Counted from the first letter of the stretch, positions 51,244-60,346 are shown. The stretch: DNA of 64,000 bases from Halalkalibacter alkaliphilus (GCF_023555415.1 NZ_JAKRYL010000018.1:1-64000), one strand, 5' to 3'. Numbers and translations: made by a program. The notes: generated from the letters alone by a model not told the origin.

Positions 51244-51864
51244 ATGGAGCTAACTGGTGTCATATTAGACAGTGAAAGTTACAAAATAGATAATGATCAA
51301 TTAATTAGTTTACTAAAGTTAGGTGAGGAAACGTTAATCGAGAGACAAGTAAAAGAAATGAAAAAGGTTTGTAATGAAGTGATTCTTGTCACAAATAATC
51401 CATACGTATATTTGCCTATGTTCGGAAACAGTATCCGGATTATCACAGATTACTTTAAAGGAGCTGGTACATTAAGTGGTATGCATGCTGCGTTATCCCT
51501 GTCAAAGAATCAGTCTTTGTGGCTTGTAACATCAGACATGCCATTACTTAGATCAGATGTTGTAACTAGTATGGTAGAACTAAAAAACAACAGCGGGGTT
51601 CAATTGATCGCACCGGAATGGAATGGAAATTTGCAATTGTATCATGGAGTTTATGACCGATCGTGTTTGGATGTTACAAAAGAATTAGTAGAGAATAATC
51701 AAGTCGGACTAATGAAGATTTTAGAGAAGGTTTCATTTAAAGTTATGAATCTAGATGGATTAAGTGATCAACCAATTAATGATCAAATGTCTTATTCTTT
51801 CCGTATTCGAAATTGTGAGGACTATCAAAAGGTTTTACAGTTGAGAAAAGATCATGCTTATTAA
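51244..51864 (+). CDS. MobA-like protein with altered N-terminal loop
   Basis: 206 aa. The middle fits molybdenum cofactor guanylyltransferase: VILVTNNPYVYLPMFG, AGTLSGMHAALS and LWLVTSDMPLL with the Mg-binding Asp. The signature loop L-A-G-G-x3-R-M-G-x-D-K, which holds GTP, is not recognisable: the N-terminus is VILDSESYKIDNDQLISLLK. It lies between fnr and a molybdoenzyme operon. It may handle molybdenum cofactor without nucleotidyl transfer, or be a divergent enzyme. RBS AAGGAGGTGA. Confidence 0.7.
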   Translation: MELTGVILDSESYKIDNDQLISLLKLGEETLIERQVKEMKKVCNEVILVTNNPYVYLPMFGNSIRIITDYFKGAGTLSGMHAALSLSKNQSLWLVTSDMPLLRSDVVTSMVELKNNSGVQLIAPEWNGNLQLYHGVYDRSCLDVTKELVENNQVGLMKILEKVSFKVMNLDGLSDQPINDQMSYSFRIRNCEDYQKVLQLRKDHAY

Positions 51865-51881
51865 TTTAATATGATAGAAAG

Positions 51882-51922
51882 CGAGAGACCTGGAGAGATC
51901 AAAAAAGGTATCTCGTTTTTTT
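51882..51922 (+). terminator. Terminator after mobA-like gene
   Basis: CGAGA-G-ACC pairs with GGT-A-TCTCG, followed by T7. Confidence 0.8.
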
Positions 51923-51970
51923 GTTTTTTTGACTAGTTGTTCATAAGTTTGTCATCTTGAATTTTTGAAA

Positions 51971-52013
51971 TGTGATCAACGTCACAGTTAATTGTAGTCA
52001 GAAAATCTACAAT
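51971..52013 (+). promoter_or_regulatory. Fnr-activated promoter of nitrate reductase-like operon
   Basis: Perfect TGTGATCAACGTCACA at 51971-51986 with -10 TACAAT at 52008-52013, exact class II spacing. Confidence 0.85.
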
Positions 52014-52053
52014 GAACATATCAAATTAAGTGTTACAAATAAGGAGTGGCAAC

Positions 52054-53190
52054 ATGAGCGAGATTGAAAAATCATTTTATTCAAAAGCGAGTATGTATTC
52101 ATTTGTCGTAGTTATGATCTTAATTTTCTTAATGTGGGTTGGTACCGGACAATTTTCTCATGTTGATATGATGTTGTTTGGCTATCTAATTTCATCTTTT
52201 GTTTTTGCGATTGGGATGACCATTCGTTTATGCGCATGGGCTGTAAGGCCAGCTACCCATCAAGTATTAAAAAGAAGTTTCAGCAATATGAAGAAGAAAA
52301 AACGAGTGAAAAGGAATTGGAGGGCTATAGCAAAAACTGCCTTTGACAACATTATTCTTCAAAAGTTTATTTTCAAACGTGGAATTTATAGAGGCATTAT
52401 GCACTGGTTGATTGCATGGGGCTGTATTGGATCGTTTGCGATTACATTTGGATTAACGTTTGGATGGATGCACTTTAAACTTATTGATCCAGAAACTTAT
52501 CAGATCGTTGTGATGGGAATTCCGACTATTTCTATGGCTGCAAATGGAATATTTGCTGAACTAGTGTACAACGGATTGAACATTACAGCGATGATGGTAT
52601 TAATTGGTGTGACGATGGCGCTTATTAGACGTTCGAAAAATCAAGATGTCAAAGTGACGCAACGTGTTGAGTTCGACTTATTTCCATTATATATCCTTCT
52701 GTGGGTTACAGTATCTGGGCTAATACTAACGGTCTCTTATAAGTTTTTAGGCGGATGGATGCACAACTATTTAGCTCTCATACACCAAATTACAGTTGTG
52801 ATTTTCTTAGTATATTTCCCATTTGGTAAGCTGTTCCATCTTCCGGTAAGACCGTTAGCAACAGCGGTCCCAATGAACTATCAAGAAGTAGTAGGTGTTG
52901 ATACGAGAAAGTGTAAATCATGTCAATCACCTTATAGTAATGATGATCAAATTAATGATGTAAAAGAAATACTTGGAGTACAAAGTTTTGACTTGCAGCT
53001 TGCTGATGGTTCGTATTTAGCTGATTACTGCCCAAGCTGCCGTAGAAGAATTCGTGTGATGAAGCAATTAAATATCAATTCAAACTTACCTTCTCCAAAT
53101 GGACCGATTCAAACAAATAATGGCATTCATATTCCAGGGTTCGGTCAAAAGAGAGATGATTCTTATTATGAGAAAATGGGGGACGAATAA
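52054..53190 (+). CDS. Membrane cytochrome b-like/NarI-HdrE-like subunit with CxxC tail
   Basis: 378 aa with about seven membrane helices. Candidate heme or quinone-site histidines are in GIMHWLIAWGC, GWMHFKL, GGWMHNYLALIHQ and FGKLFHLP. The cytoplasmic tail holds two CxxC pairs (CKSCQSP and YCPSCRRR). It probably oxidises menaquinol for the downstream molybdoenzyme. First gene of the operon; AAGGAG precedes the ATG. The heme count is inference. Confidence 0.72.
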   Translation: MSEIEKSFYSKASMYSFVVVMILIFLMWVGTGQFSHVDMMLFGYLISSFVFAIGMTIRLCAWAVRPATHQVLKRSFSNMKKKKRVKRNWRAIAKTAFDNIILQKFIFKRGIYRGIMHWLIAWGCIGSFAITFGLTFGWMHFKLIDPETYQIVVMGIPTISMAANGIFAELVYNGLNITAMMVLIGVTMALIRRSKNQDVKVTQRVEFDLFPLYILLWVTVSGLILTVSYKFLGGWMHNYLALIHQITVVIFLVYFPFGKLFHLPVRPLATAVPMNYQEVVGVDTRKCKSCQSPYSNDDQINDVKEILGVQSFDLQLADGSYLADYCPSCRRRIRVMKQLNINSNLPSPNGPIQTNNGIHIPGFGQKRDDSYYEKMGDE

Positions 53191-55314
53191 ATGAGTGAAT
53201 TTCTTGTTAAAGACGGTGTAAAGAACTTACAAAAGCCAGGCGAAAAACTTGTCACAACTCATTGTTGTTATTGTGGAATGCAGTGCGGAATGCATATCAG
53301 AGTAAATGAAAAGTCAGGGAAGGTCGTAGGAGTTGAACCAAGATATGATTGGCCGGTAACACTTGGGAAAATGTGTCCAAAAGGGGTAACCGCTTATCAA
53401 ACGGTTAACCACAAGGAGCGAATTTTAAAACCACTCATAAAAAAGAATGGTCAGTTTGTTGAGTCAAGTTGGGAAGAAGCGTATGACTTAATTGAGAAGA
53501 ATTTCAAACGACTTCAAAATGAACACGGGAAAGATGCAGTTGGAGTGTTCGGCGGAGTATCAATGACAAACGAAAAATGCTATTTAGTTGGGAAGTATGC
53601 TCGTGTTGGTATTGGAACGAGATTTCTAGATTACAATGGTCGCTTCTGTATGTCTTCAGCGGCCGGTGGATTAATGAAAACGTTAGGAGTTGACCGTGGA
53701 TCGAGCCTGCCGTTACCAGAATTCGAGCATACAGATTGTTTGTTTATGGCTGGATCAAATACAGCTGAATGTCACCCGACAATGATCCAATGGTTATGGA
53801 AAGCAAAAGATAAAGGTGCAAAGTTAATTGTAGCCGACCCAAGGGAAACACCAACAGCTCGTGTAGCTGACGTTCACTTAGATCTAAAACCAGGATCTGA
53901 TTCGGCCCTAGCAAACGGCATCATGCATTTGCTTGTAGAAGAAGGATATGTTGACGAAGAGTATGTAAACGAAAGATGTAATAACTATGAAGAATTAAAA
54001 GCGATGGTGAAAAAGTTCACCCCTGAATTAACAGAATCAATTACAGGAGTAGCGAAAGATAAAATTATTAAAGCTGCTCGTATATACGGAAAATCTCCCC
54101 GCTCAATTGTAACGTTTTGCCGAGGGATCGAACAACAAAATAAAGGGGTAGACAACGTTACTCTTTACACATCTATGGCATTGCTCAGAGGACAGATTGG
54201 GAAATTCGCCTCAGGTGTAGCAACGATTACAGGTCAAGGAAATGGGCAAGGCGGCAGGGAGCATGGACAAAAAGCTGATGCACTACCTGGATACAGAAAA
54301 ATTGATAATCCTGAACATGTTAAGTATGTAGCTGGCGTATGGGGAATCAAACCTGAAGAAATGCCAAAAGCGGGTGTGTCTGCTTACGAGATGTTTGATG
54401 AAATTCAAAATGAAAACATTCGTGCGATGCATATTATGTGCAGTAATCCAGCTGTATCTGCACCAAATCTAGAGCACATTTGGAGTGGCTTAAAAAAGCT
54501 AGAGTTTTTAGTCGTAAGTGATTTCTTCTTATCAGAAACAGCTGAATTTGCTGATGTCATTTTGCCAACGACGACTTGGGCAGAAGACGAAGGAACAACG
54601 ACGAATTTAGAAGGCCGTGTTATTCGTGTACGAAAAGTTACGGAGCCTTTAGGTGAAGCAAAAACCGATTGGGAAATTATGCGTGATATCGCAAAGAGAA
54701 TGGGAAAAGGAAAATTCTTTAATTATGAAAATCCTAGACAAATTTTCGAAGAATTACGGATTGCATCAAAAGGTGGAAAGGCAGATTACCATGGGATTAC
54801 ATGGGAGCGTATTGATAAAGAAGATGGAGTGTTTTGGCCTTGCCCTTCCGAAGATCATCCGGGTACACCAACGATGTTTAAAGAAAAGTTTGGAACAGAA
54901 GACGGAAAAGCAAACTTAGCGGCTGTTGATTGGGCAGAACCTGGTGAAACACCGACGAAAGAGTACCCACACATTTTAACAACGGGTCGGGTCGTCTTTC
55001 ACTACCTATCAGGAACTCAAACGAGACGTGTTGACTTTTTAATGGAACAATGCCCGTTGCCATATATTGAAATACACCCTGAACTTGCTAGTGAGTACAA
55101 CATTTCAAATAAGGATAAAGTGTTAATCACAAGCCCGCGTTCCAAAATGACAGTTGAAGCTAGAATTACAAAGGCAATTCGCAAAGATACAGTATTCATT
55201 CCTTATCACTGGGGGAAAGAACTTGCCGCGAACCAATTAACGAATCCGGCCCTAGACCCTGTTTCTAGAATGCCAGAATTCAAAGTAGCTGCAGTAAAAT
55301 TAGAAAAAGTATAA
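53191..55314 (+). CDS. Molybdopterin nitrate reductase-like catalytic subunit (Nas/Nap clade)
   Basis: 707 aa, the length of NasC/NarB. The N-terminal [4Fe-4S] site is C25-x2-C28-x3-C32-x29-C62. The Mo-ligand Cys C153 is in NGRFCMSSAAGG. AGSNTAECHP and TGQGNGQGGREHGQKAD are typical of assimilatory-type nitrate reductases and related enzymes. No Tat signal, so it faces the cytoplasm. Nitrate is the likely substrate because narK and nirBD share its Fnr control; formate dehydrogenase activity is the main alternative. ATG abuts the preceding stop, with GGGGGACG upstream. Confidence 0.78.
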   Translation: MSEFLVKDGVKNLQKPGEKLVTTHCCYCGMQCGMHIRVNEKSGKVVGVEPRYDWPVTLGKMCPKGVTAYQTVNHKERILKPLIKKNGQFVESSWEEAYDLIEKNFKRLQNEHGKDAVGVFGGVSMTNEKCYLVGKYARVGIGTRFLDYNGRFCMSSAAGGLMKTLGVDRGSSLPLPEFEHTDCLFMAGSNTAECHPTMIQWLWKAKDKGAKLIVADPRETPTARVADVHLDLKPGSDSALANGIMHLLVEEGYVDEEYVNERCNNYEELKAMVKKFTPELTESITGVAKDKIIKAARIYGKSPRSIVTFCRGIEQQNKGVDNVTLYTSMALLRGQIGKFASGVATITGQGNGQGGREHGQKADALPGYRKIDNPEHVKYVAGVWGIKPEEMPKAGVSAYEMFDEIQNENIRAMHIMCSNPAVSAPNLEHIWSGLKKLEFLVVSDFFLSETAEFADVILPTTTWAEDEGTTTNLEGRVIRVRKVTEPLGEAKTDWEIMRDIAKRMGKGKFFNYENPRQIFEELRIASKGGKADYHGITWERIDKEDGVFWPCPSEDHPGTPTMFKEKFGTEDGKANLAAVDWAEPGETPTKEYPHILTTGRVVFHYLSGTQTRRVDFLMEQCPLPYIEIHPELASEYNISNKDKVLITSPRSKMTVEARITKAIRKDTVFIPYHWGKELAANQLTNPALDPVSRMPEFKVAAVKLEKV

Positions 55315-55341
55315 ATCAGAAGCTAACTGGGGGAACTTCCA

Positions 55342-55884
55342 ATGAATAAAATTATGTACCTTGAATTTGAACGATGTATCGGCTGCCGCGCATGTCAAGC
55401 GGCATGCCGAGAGTGTGGAGATCACGATGCCAAAGAACGGAATTATGTAGAGTACATTGACTTTACTGAAAGCAGACAAACATTTCCAATGATGTGTATG
55501 CAATGTAGGGATCCCGCTTGTGCGAGAGTATGTCCAGCCAATGCGATCCAAATTACAGAAGAGGGTGTTGTCCTTTCTGCGATGGATGAGAAATGTATTG
55601 GTTGTCGTAACTGTACATTTGCTTGTCCATTCGGAATTCCTAAGTTTGATTTTGAGGAAAACAAAATGTATAAGTGCGATATGTGTTACGACCGCTCAAA
55701 ATATGATATTGCACCAATGTGCGCATCTGTTTGTCCGAGTGAAGCGATTCGTTTTATTGATTTTGAAGAGATGCAATCATTACGTAGACGTCGTACACAA
55801 ATGAATTTAATTGAAGGCAAGAAGCCGAGTGAAAATGACAAATGGAAATATGTACCTGAATTTTTCGGAGTGTATTCAGACTAG
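55342..55884 (+). CDS. Four-cluster ferredoxin subunit (NrfC/DmsB type)
   Basis: 180 aa with 16 Cys in four [4Fe-4S] motifs: CIGCRACQAACRECG, CMQCRDPACARVCP, CIGCRNCTFACPFG and CDMCYDRSKYDIAPMC-x3-CP. Such proteins wire quinol-oxidising membrane subunits to molybdoenzymes. No signal peptide, consistent with a cytoplasmic catalytic subunit. It lies 27 bp after the catalytic gene. RBS GGGGGA. Confidence 0.88.
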   Translation: MNKIMYLEFERCIGCRACQAACRECGDHDAKERNYVEYIDFTESRQTFPMMCMQCRDPACARVCPANAIQITEEGVVLSAMDEKCIGCRNCTFACPFGIPKFDFEENKMYKCDMCYDRSKYDIAPMCASVCPSEAIRFIDFEEMQSLRRRRTQMNLIEGKKPSENDKWKYVPEFFGVYSD

Positions 55885-55898
55885 AGAGGAGGTCCACA

Positions 55899-56432
55899 AT
55901 GACTGATAAAATAAAATGCAAAAGAGAAAAACACCAAAGCAAAGACGATATGATTAATTTAAAGGATAATGTTAGTCGTTATGATGACTTGAAATTTAAT
56001 CGAAGAGCCTTTTTGAAAACGGCAGTCGGAGCAACGGTAGCACTAGGCCTTTCAACCCTGCCTTTTTCCGTAAAAGCGTTTTTGGGAGATTTTGAAGAGG
56101 ACCGAGAACTTGTTGAAATTGCCAAGTTAGATGACGTACCAAAGGGCTCATCAATTACCTTTAATTACCCAACTGAAAAAGATCCGGCGCTTTTAGTTCA
56201 TACAAAAGCAGGTGAATTAAAAGCATATAACAGTGCTTGTACTCACTTAATGTGTCCCGTTTTTTATGAAAAGGAAAGCGAAGTACTGCTTTGCCCTTGC
56301 CACCAAGGATACTTTGACTTAAATAATGGTCATCCAATAGCTGGACCTCCACAAAGAGAGCTGCCATTGATTGAAATTGAAGTCCAAAATGGTATCGTAT
56401 ATGCAGCGGGAAGGAAGATTCGACATGGCTAA
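55899..56432 (+). CDS. Tat-exported Rieske [2Fe-2S] protein
   Basis: 177 aa. A long N-terminal region ends in a twin-arginine segment (NRRAFLKTAVGATVALGL). The Rieske site is complete: CTHLMCP-x14-CPCHQGYF, with Cys-His pairs and the disulfide Cys. The protein should face outside, anchored by its Tat helix, as in QcrA. An exported Rieske subunit in an operon with a cytoplasmic nitrate reductase-like enzyme is unusual. RBS AGAGGAGG. Confidence 0.85.
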   Translation: MTDKIKCKREKHQSKDDMINLKDNVSRYDDLKFNRRAFLKTAVGATVALGLSTLPFSVKAFLGDFEEDRELVEIAKLDDVPKGSSITFNYPTEKDPALLVHTKAGELKAYNSACTHLMCPVFYEKESEVLLCPCHQGYFDLNNGHPIAGPPQRELPLIEIEVQNGIVYAAGRKIRHG

Positions 56433-56616
56433 AACGATTTGTTGGACCATTATCTTCATTGCATTAGCTGTAAATGTTGTGATGTTACAATGGACCATAG
56501 AAGCGTATCTAGGTTTAGAATTTGACCTTGTATTTCGTAACACCATCGTTGCACTCATCTCTTCAGTTGTAGCCTTACTAACGATGTTTAAATGGAGAAA
56601 AATTGAATATAAATAG
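56425..56616 (+). CDS. Small two-helix membrane subunit
   Basis: 63 aa with two helices (ICWTIIFIALAVNVVMLQW and VFRNTIVALISSVVALLTMF). It overlaps the Rieske gene by 8 bases and has AAGGAAG upstream, so it belongs to the operon. Probably a small structural subunit. No family recognised. Confidence 0.65.
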   Translation: MAKTICWTIIFIALAVNVVMLQWTIEAYLGLEFDLVFRNTIVALISSVVALLTMFKWRKIEYK

Positions 56617-56622
56617 CAAGTC

Positions 56623-56658
56623 AAGGAAGCCAGCTATATTAGTTAGGCTTCCTTTTTC
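56623..56658 (+). terminator. Terminator of nitrate reductase-like operon
   Basis: AAGGAAGCC-AGCT pairs with AGTT-A-GGCTTCCTT, followed by TTT. 56659-56957 holds no gene; it includes the small palindrome AATCGTACGATT at 56766-56777. Confidence 0.82.
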
Positions 56659-56957
56659 TATTTGTCTGCTATTTCGAGATCCCTGATAACAAAGGAACTA
56701 GGTCAAGGCCGATAAGTAGTAATTTTTCGTTTCGTTAAATCTTCTTTTTCTCGGATGTTACTGACAATCGTACGATTATACTTTTAACCTACCTCCTACG
56801 TGGGTAACATCAAAAAGGGGGGATTATGGAGATTTTTCCGCAAAAATAATGAAAAAAATTAATAGTTTTCGTATGCGGTGTAGGTAGATTTCCACCAATT
56901 TAAAATTTATAATAATCTCAACATAACGTAATATTGAAATACTTAAATACCAATTAT

Positions 56958-56971
56958 TGAAAACGGTTACA
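56958..56971 (+). promoter_or_regulatory. cre-like CcpA site upstream of TRAP operon
   Basis: TGAAAACGGTTACA fits TGWNANCGNTNWCA. It lies 302 bp before dctP, so carbon catabolite control is plausible. Confidence 0.65.
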
Positions 56972-57272
56972 AATGGCGCTTTTTTTGATGAGAAGAGACA
57001 ACATAATTGTAGTGTTATGAACTGTTTTAAAAAAATATTGCAGTCAATTTAGAAAGGAGTTGCCACTTTCGTTAGTAAAGCTACGATAAGGGATTACTAG
57101 AAAAGAAGGTTCTTTTCCTAGTAAATTGGCGTTTTTCAAGGTGTGGAAACAAGTAGGATAAGTAAGCACTAAAAAAAGGGGGGAAATAATGATATCGAGT
57201 TTTAGTCATAGTTAGGATTGATACTAAGTTCATATTTGTTTGCTGAATATTCTAAAAATGGAGGGTCAAAAA

Positions 57273-58385
57273 ATGAAATTGAGAAAAAATTATTTCGTTT
57301 TGTTATTAATTTCTATGATGTGTGCAGTTGTAGTTGTAGGTTGTGGAGGTCAAACTAACGAAAGCGCTAGTACTACAAACGATGAAAGTTCCACGGATAA
57401 TGAAAATGAAGCAGTAGAAACGATGGAACCAATTACACTATCACTAGCAGATTTTGCTCCAGCAACTCATCCAATACAAGCTAAATTGTTTCCAGAGTGG
57501 GTTAAAGCGATAGAAGAAGCTACTGATGGCTTAGTTAAAATTGAACTTTACCCAGGAGGATCATTGTTAGGAAGCGGAGATGTTTATTCAGGTGTGGCTG
57601 ATGGAATTGCAGACATCGGGCATGATGTTTCTGGATTATATCCGGGTAGGTTGCCTGTTTTGAATGCCTTGTATCTAGGTGGGATTAAATATGAAAATAG
57701 TGCAGTATCTAGTTATGTAGCTCGTGATCTTGTGGCAGAGTTGCAGCCTGAGGAATTACAAGATACGGAACTGATGTTTATTTATGGGATTTCTCCTGGG
57801 GTATTGATGACAACTGAACCTGTGGAATCATTGGACGATTTAAGGGGTAAACAGATTCGTGCAAGTGGTACAAACGTAGCTACTTTAGAAAAGTTGGGTG
57901 CAACTCCTGTTGCAATGCCGGTTACTGAAACGTATGAAGCATTATCAAGAGGAGTTGTAGATGGAAGCTTATTACCAGCAGATACCCTAAAGAGCTTTAA
58001 TTTAGCTGAAGTAACAAATTATGTGACTCATTCAAACTTAATGTATAACACGGTTCATTTTGTGACCATGAATAAAGATAAATGGAATTCACTTCCAACT
58101 CATATTCAGGAAGCCATTCGGGAAGTAAATGAGCAAACATTTAAGGATGCTGCTCAATTATTTACAGATGTCGTTGAGAGTGGCTTACAGTATGCCATTG
58201 ATGAGCACGGGGTAGAAGAAATTCATTTATCAGAAGAAGAAGAGCAACGTTGGGAAGAAACACTAAAACCTTTAGTAGAAAGCCATGTTGAAGAGTTAAA
58301 CAGCGCAGGTCTTAACGGACAAGAAATCATGAATAAAATAGTAGAATTATCCGAGAAGTATAACGAAGAATTCGGAAATAACTAG
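57273..58385 (+). CDS. dctP: TRAP transporter solute-binding lipoprotein DctP
   Basis: 370 aa. Lipobox VVGC near residue 23, then a Ser/Thr/Asn/Glu-rich linker. DctP domain: LADFAPATHPIQAKLFPEWV, DLRGKQIRASGTNVATLEKL, PVAMPVTETYEALSRGVVDG with the Arg site for carboxylates. It binds an organic acid outside the membrane. GGAGGG precedes the ATG at 57273. The adjacent acyl-CoA ligase and dehydrogenase genes hint at a carboxylic or aromatic acid substrate. Confidence 0.9.
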   Translation: MKLRKNYFVLLLISMMCAVVVVGCGGQTNESASTTNDESSTDNENEAVETMEPITLSLADFAPATHPIQAKLFPEWVKAIEEATDGLVKIELYPGGSLLGSGDVYSGVADGIADIGHDVSGLYPGRLPVLNALYLGGIKYENSAVSSYVARDLVAELQPEELQDTELMFIYGISPGVLMTTEPVESLDDLRGKQIRASGTNVATLEKLGATPVAMPVTETYEALSRGVVDGSLLPADTLKSFNLAEVTNYVTHSNLMYNTVHFVTMNKDKWNSLPTHIQEAIREVNEQTFKDAAQLFTDVVESGLQYAIDEHGVEEIHLSEEEEQRWEETLKPLVESHVEELNSAGLNGQEIMNKIVELSEKYNEEFGNN

Positions 58386-58400
58386 TAGTCTATCTGTTGT

Positions 58401-58517
58401 GGGGCTGTCTCAAAACTAAGTTTCTGACCCCTGAGAATACAATATAGTGCGCATGGTTGAATGTGCATAGTAGTTGTATCTCGGAATGGGGGGCAGACCC
58501 TTATGAGACAGCTCCCC
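58401..58517. repeat. 117-bp MITE-like palindromic element
   Basis: Terminal repeats GGGGCTGTCTCA and TGAGACAGCTCCCC (one bulge) bound the element. Inner arms also pair (TCTG with CAGA, ATACAA with TTGTAT, GTGCGCA with TGTGC). IS-like ends and no coding capacity suggest a MITE or a processed hairpin within the dctP-dctQ junction. Confidence 0.65.
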
Positions 58518-58547
58518 TTCATATTACTTAAAGAGGGAGTTGATAAG

Positions 58548-59042
58548 GTGATCAAAGGATATGTGAACATCGTAAATAAAGCAAGCAAAGGTCTGGAAAA
58601 TATAGCTGCTGTCATCCTGTTTCTTTCAGCTATGTTAGTTATAGCTAATGTAATCTCTAGAAGAGTTTTTAACACGCCAATCACTGGTACACTAGATTTA
58701 GTCCTATTTTTTACTACTGCTCTTATTGCTCTATCTATTGCATACTGTGCTGTAGAAGGTGGGCATATATCCATTAGCATCTTTGTTGATCGTTTACCTA
58801 AAAGGGTACAAAAAGTAATCAATGTCGTTATTGGTACGATTTCTGCACTTTTTCTTGTCCTCGTATCTAGGCAACTTGTATTATACGCAATTTCTTCTCA
58901 CTCTTCAGGGGATGTATCACTTACCCTCCGATGGCCTCATTACCCATTTATTTTATTACTGGCTGTTGGATTTGGGGCGCTAGCTTTGGTAGTGGTTGGG
59001 CAAGTATTATCTCTATTTACAGAAGAAGGTGAACAACGATGA
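58548..59042 (+). CDS. dctQ: TRAP transporter small permease DctQ
   Basis: 164 aa with four membrane helices (for example IAAVILFLSAMLVIANVISR). It links DctP to DctM. GTG start with GAGGGAG 8 bases upstream. The earlier in-frame ATG at 58461 lies inside the palindromic element and is rejected. It overlaps dctM by 4 bases. Confidence 0.88.
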   Translation: MIKGYVNIVNKASKGLENIAAVILFLSAMLVIANVISRRVFNTPITGTLDLVLFFTTALIALSIAYCAVEGGHISISIFVDRLPKRVQKVINVVIGTISALFLVLVSRQLVLYAISSHSSGDVSLTLRWPHYPFILLLAVGFGALALVVVGQVLSLFTEEGEQR

Positions 59043-60346
59043 CACCGGTTACAATAGGTCTTATTTCTATCATTATCTTTTTTATTTTTTTATTGTTGCG
59101 TATGCCAGTATCTTATACGATGTTAATTACAGGAATTATAGGGATTAGCTTCTTAAATTCACCTACAGTAGCATTAAAAGTTGCTGCAACGGAGATATAT
59201 ACCTCTTTTTCAACTTATACTCTAAGTGCAATTCCCATGTTTGTTTGGATGGGATTTCTAGCTTTATATGGCGGAATTGGGGCCAAATTGTTTCATTTTG
59301 CTTATAGAACAGTAGGTCATCTTCCTGGTGGATTGGCAATTGCAGCGCAAGGAGCTGCTGGTCTTTTTGGGGCGATATCAGGTTCGAACACAGCTACAGC
59401 TGCAACAATTGGTTCGCTTGCCGTCCCAGAAATGAGAAAGCATCATTATAATAACTCTCTTTCAACCGCAAGTGTCGCTGCGGGCGGGATATTAGGTGTG
59501 TTGATTCCACCAAGTACGCTTTTTATTATATACGGAATTGCTTCAGAACAATCGGTCGGAAAACTATTTTTAGCAGGAATTATACCTGGAATAATATTAA
59601 TGATTTTATTTATGGTCATGGTCTATATACTTGCTGTGAGAAATCCTGCACTTGCTCCTGCTGGTAAAAAATCGACTTGGAGTGAAAGGTATCAATCTCT
59701 TAAAGGTGGTCTGTGGGAAGTTATTGTTATTTTTGCTTTATCTATGGGAGGATTATTTGCTGGTTGGTTTACACCAACAGAAGCAGGTGCAATAGGGGCA
59801 GGTGGAGTGTTGGTCCTAACACTTTTAACAAAACAGTTAAGCTGGGAAGGCCTTAAGAATTCCCTTTTTGACACACTACGAACTACTGCTATGATTATGC
59901 TGCTAATTGCGTCTGCGGTTGTGTTTGGCCGACTAATTACTATGAGTCGAATCCCGTTTGAAATAGGTGGATGGGTTGAGAGTCTGATGCTCCCTTCATT
60001 TGTTATTATGGCTCTGATCTTACTCATTTATTTAATATTAGGGTTTTTCATGGATGCTTTGGCTTTAATCTTATTGTCTATTCCTATATTTTACCCGGTG
60101 GTTGTAAATACACTAGGGTATGATCCTATTTGGTTTGGTGTCATTATAGTCCTAGTTGCCGCAATGGGAGTTATTACACCACCAGTTGGGGTGAATGTGT
60201 ATATTATTAAAGGAGTCGTCAAAGACGTATCCGTTGAGGAAATCTTTCGGGGAATATGGCCGTTTCTAATTATGATCATTGTTCTCGTAGCCTTATTGAT
60301 GGCTGTACCAGAAATTGCTACGTTTTTACCAAATTTACTTAGTTAA
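59039..60346 (+). CDS. dctM: TRAP transporter large permease DctM
   Basis: 435 aa, about 12 membrane helices. Family signatures are GLFGAISGSNTATAATIGSL near residue 105, GGILGVLIPPSTLFIIYGIA near 150, and WFTPTEAGAIGA near 242. It performs sodium- or proton-driven uptake of the DctP-bound acid. Last gene of the operon. Confidence 0.93.
   Translation: MTPVTIGLISIIIFFIFLLLRMPVSYTMLITGIIGISFLNSPTVALKVAATEIYTSFSTYTLSAIPMFVWMGFLALYGGIGAKLFHFAYRTVGHLPGGLAIAAQGAAGLFGAISGSNTATAATIGSLAVPEMRKHHYNNSLSTASVAAGGILGVLIPPSTLFIIYGIASEQSVGKLFLAGIIPGIILMILFMVMVYILAVRNPALAPAGKKSTWSERYQSLKGGLWEVIVIFALSMGGLFAGWFTPTEAGAIGAGGVLVLTLLTKQLSWEGLKNSLFDTLRTTAMIMLLIASAVVFGRLITMSRIPFEIGGWVESLMLPSFVIMALILLIYLILGFFMDALALILLSIPIFYPVVVNTLGYDPIWFGVIIVLVAAMGVITPPVGVNVYIIKGVVKDVSVEEIFRGIWPFLIMIIVLVALLMAVPEIATFLPNLLS

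Noticed and set aside
58382-58822. 146-aa minus-strand ORF
   Set aside because: Antisense to dctQ and runs through the palindromic element; composition not protein-like.
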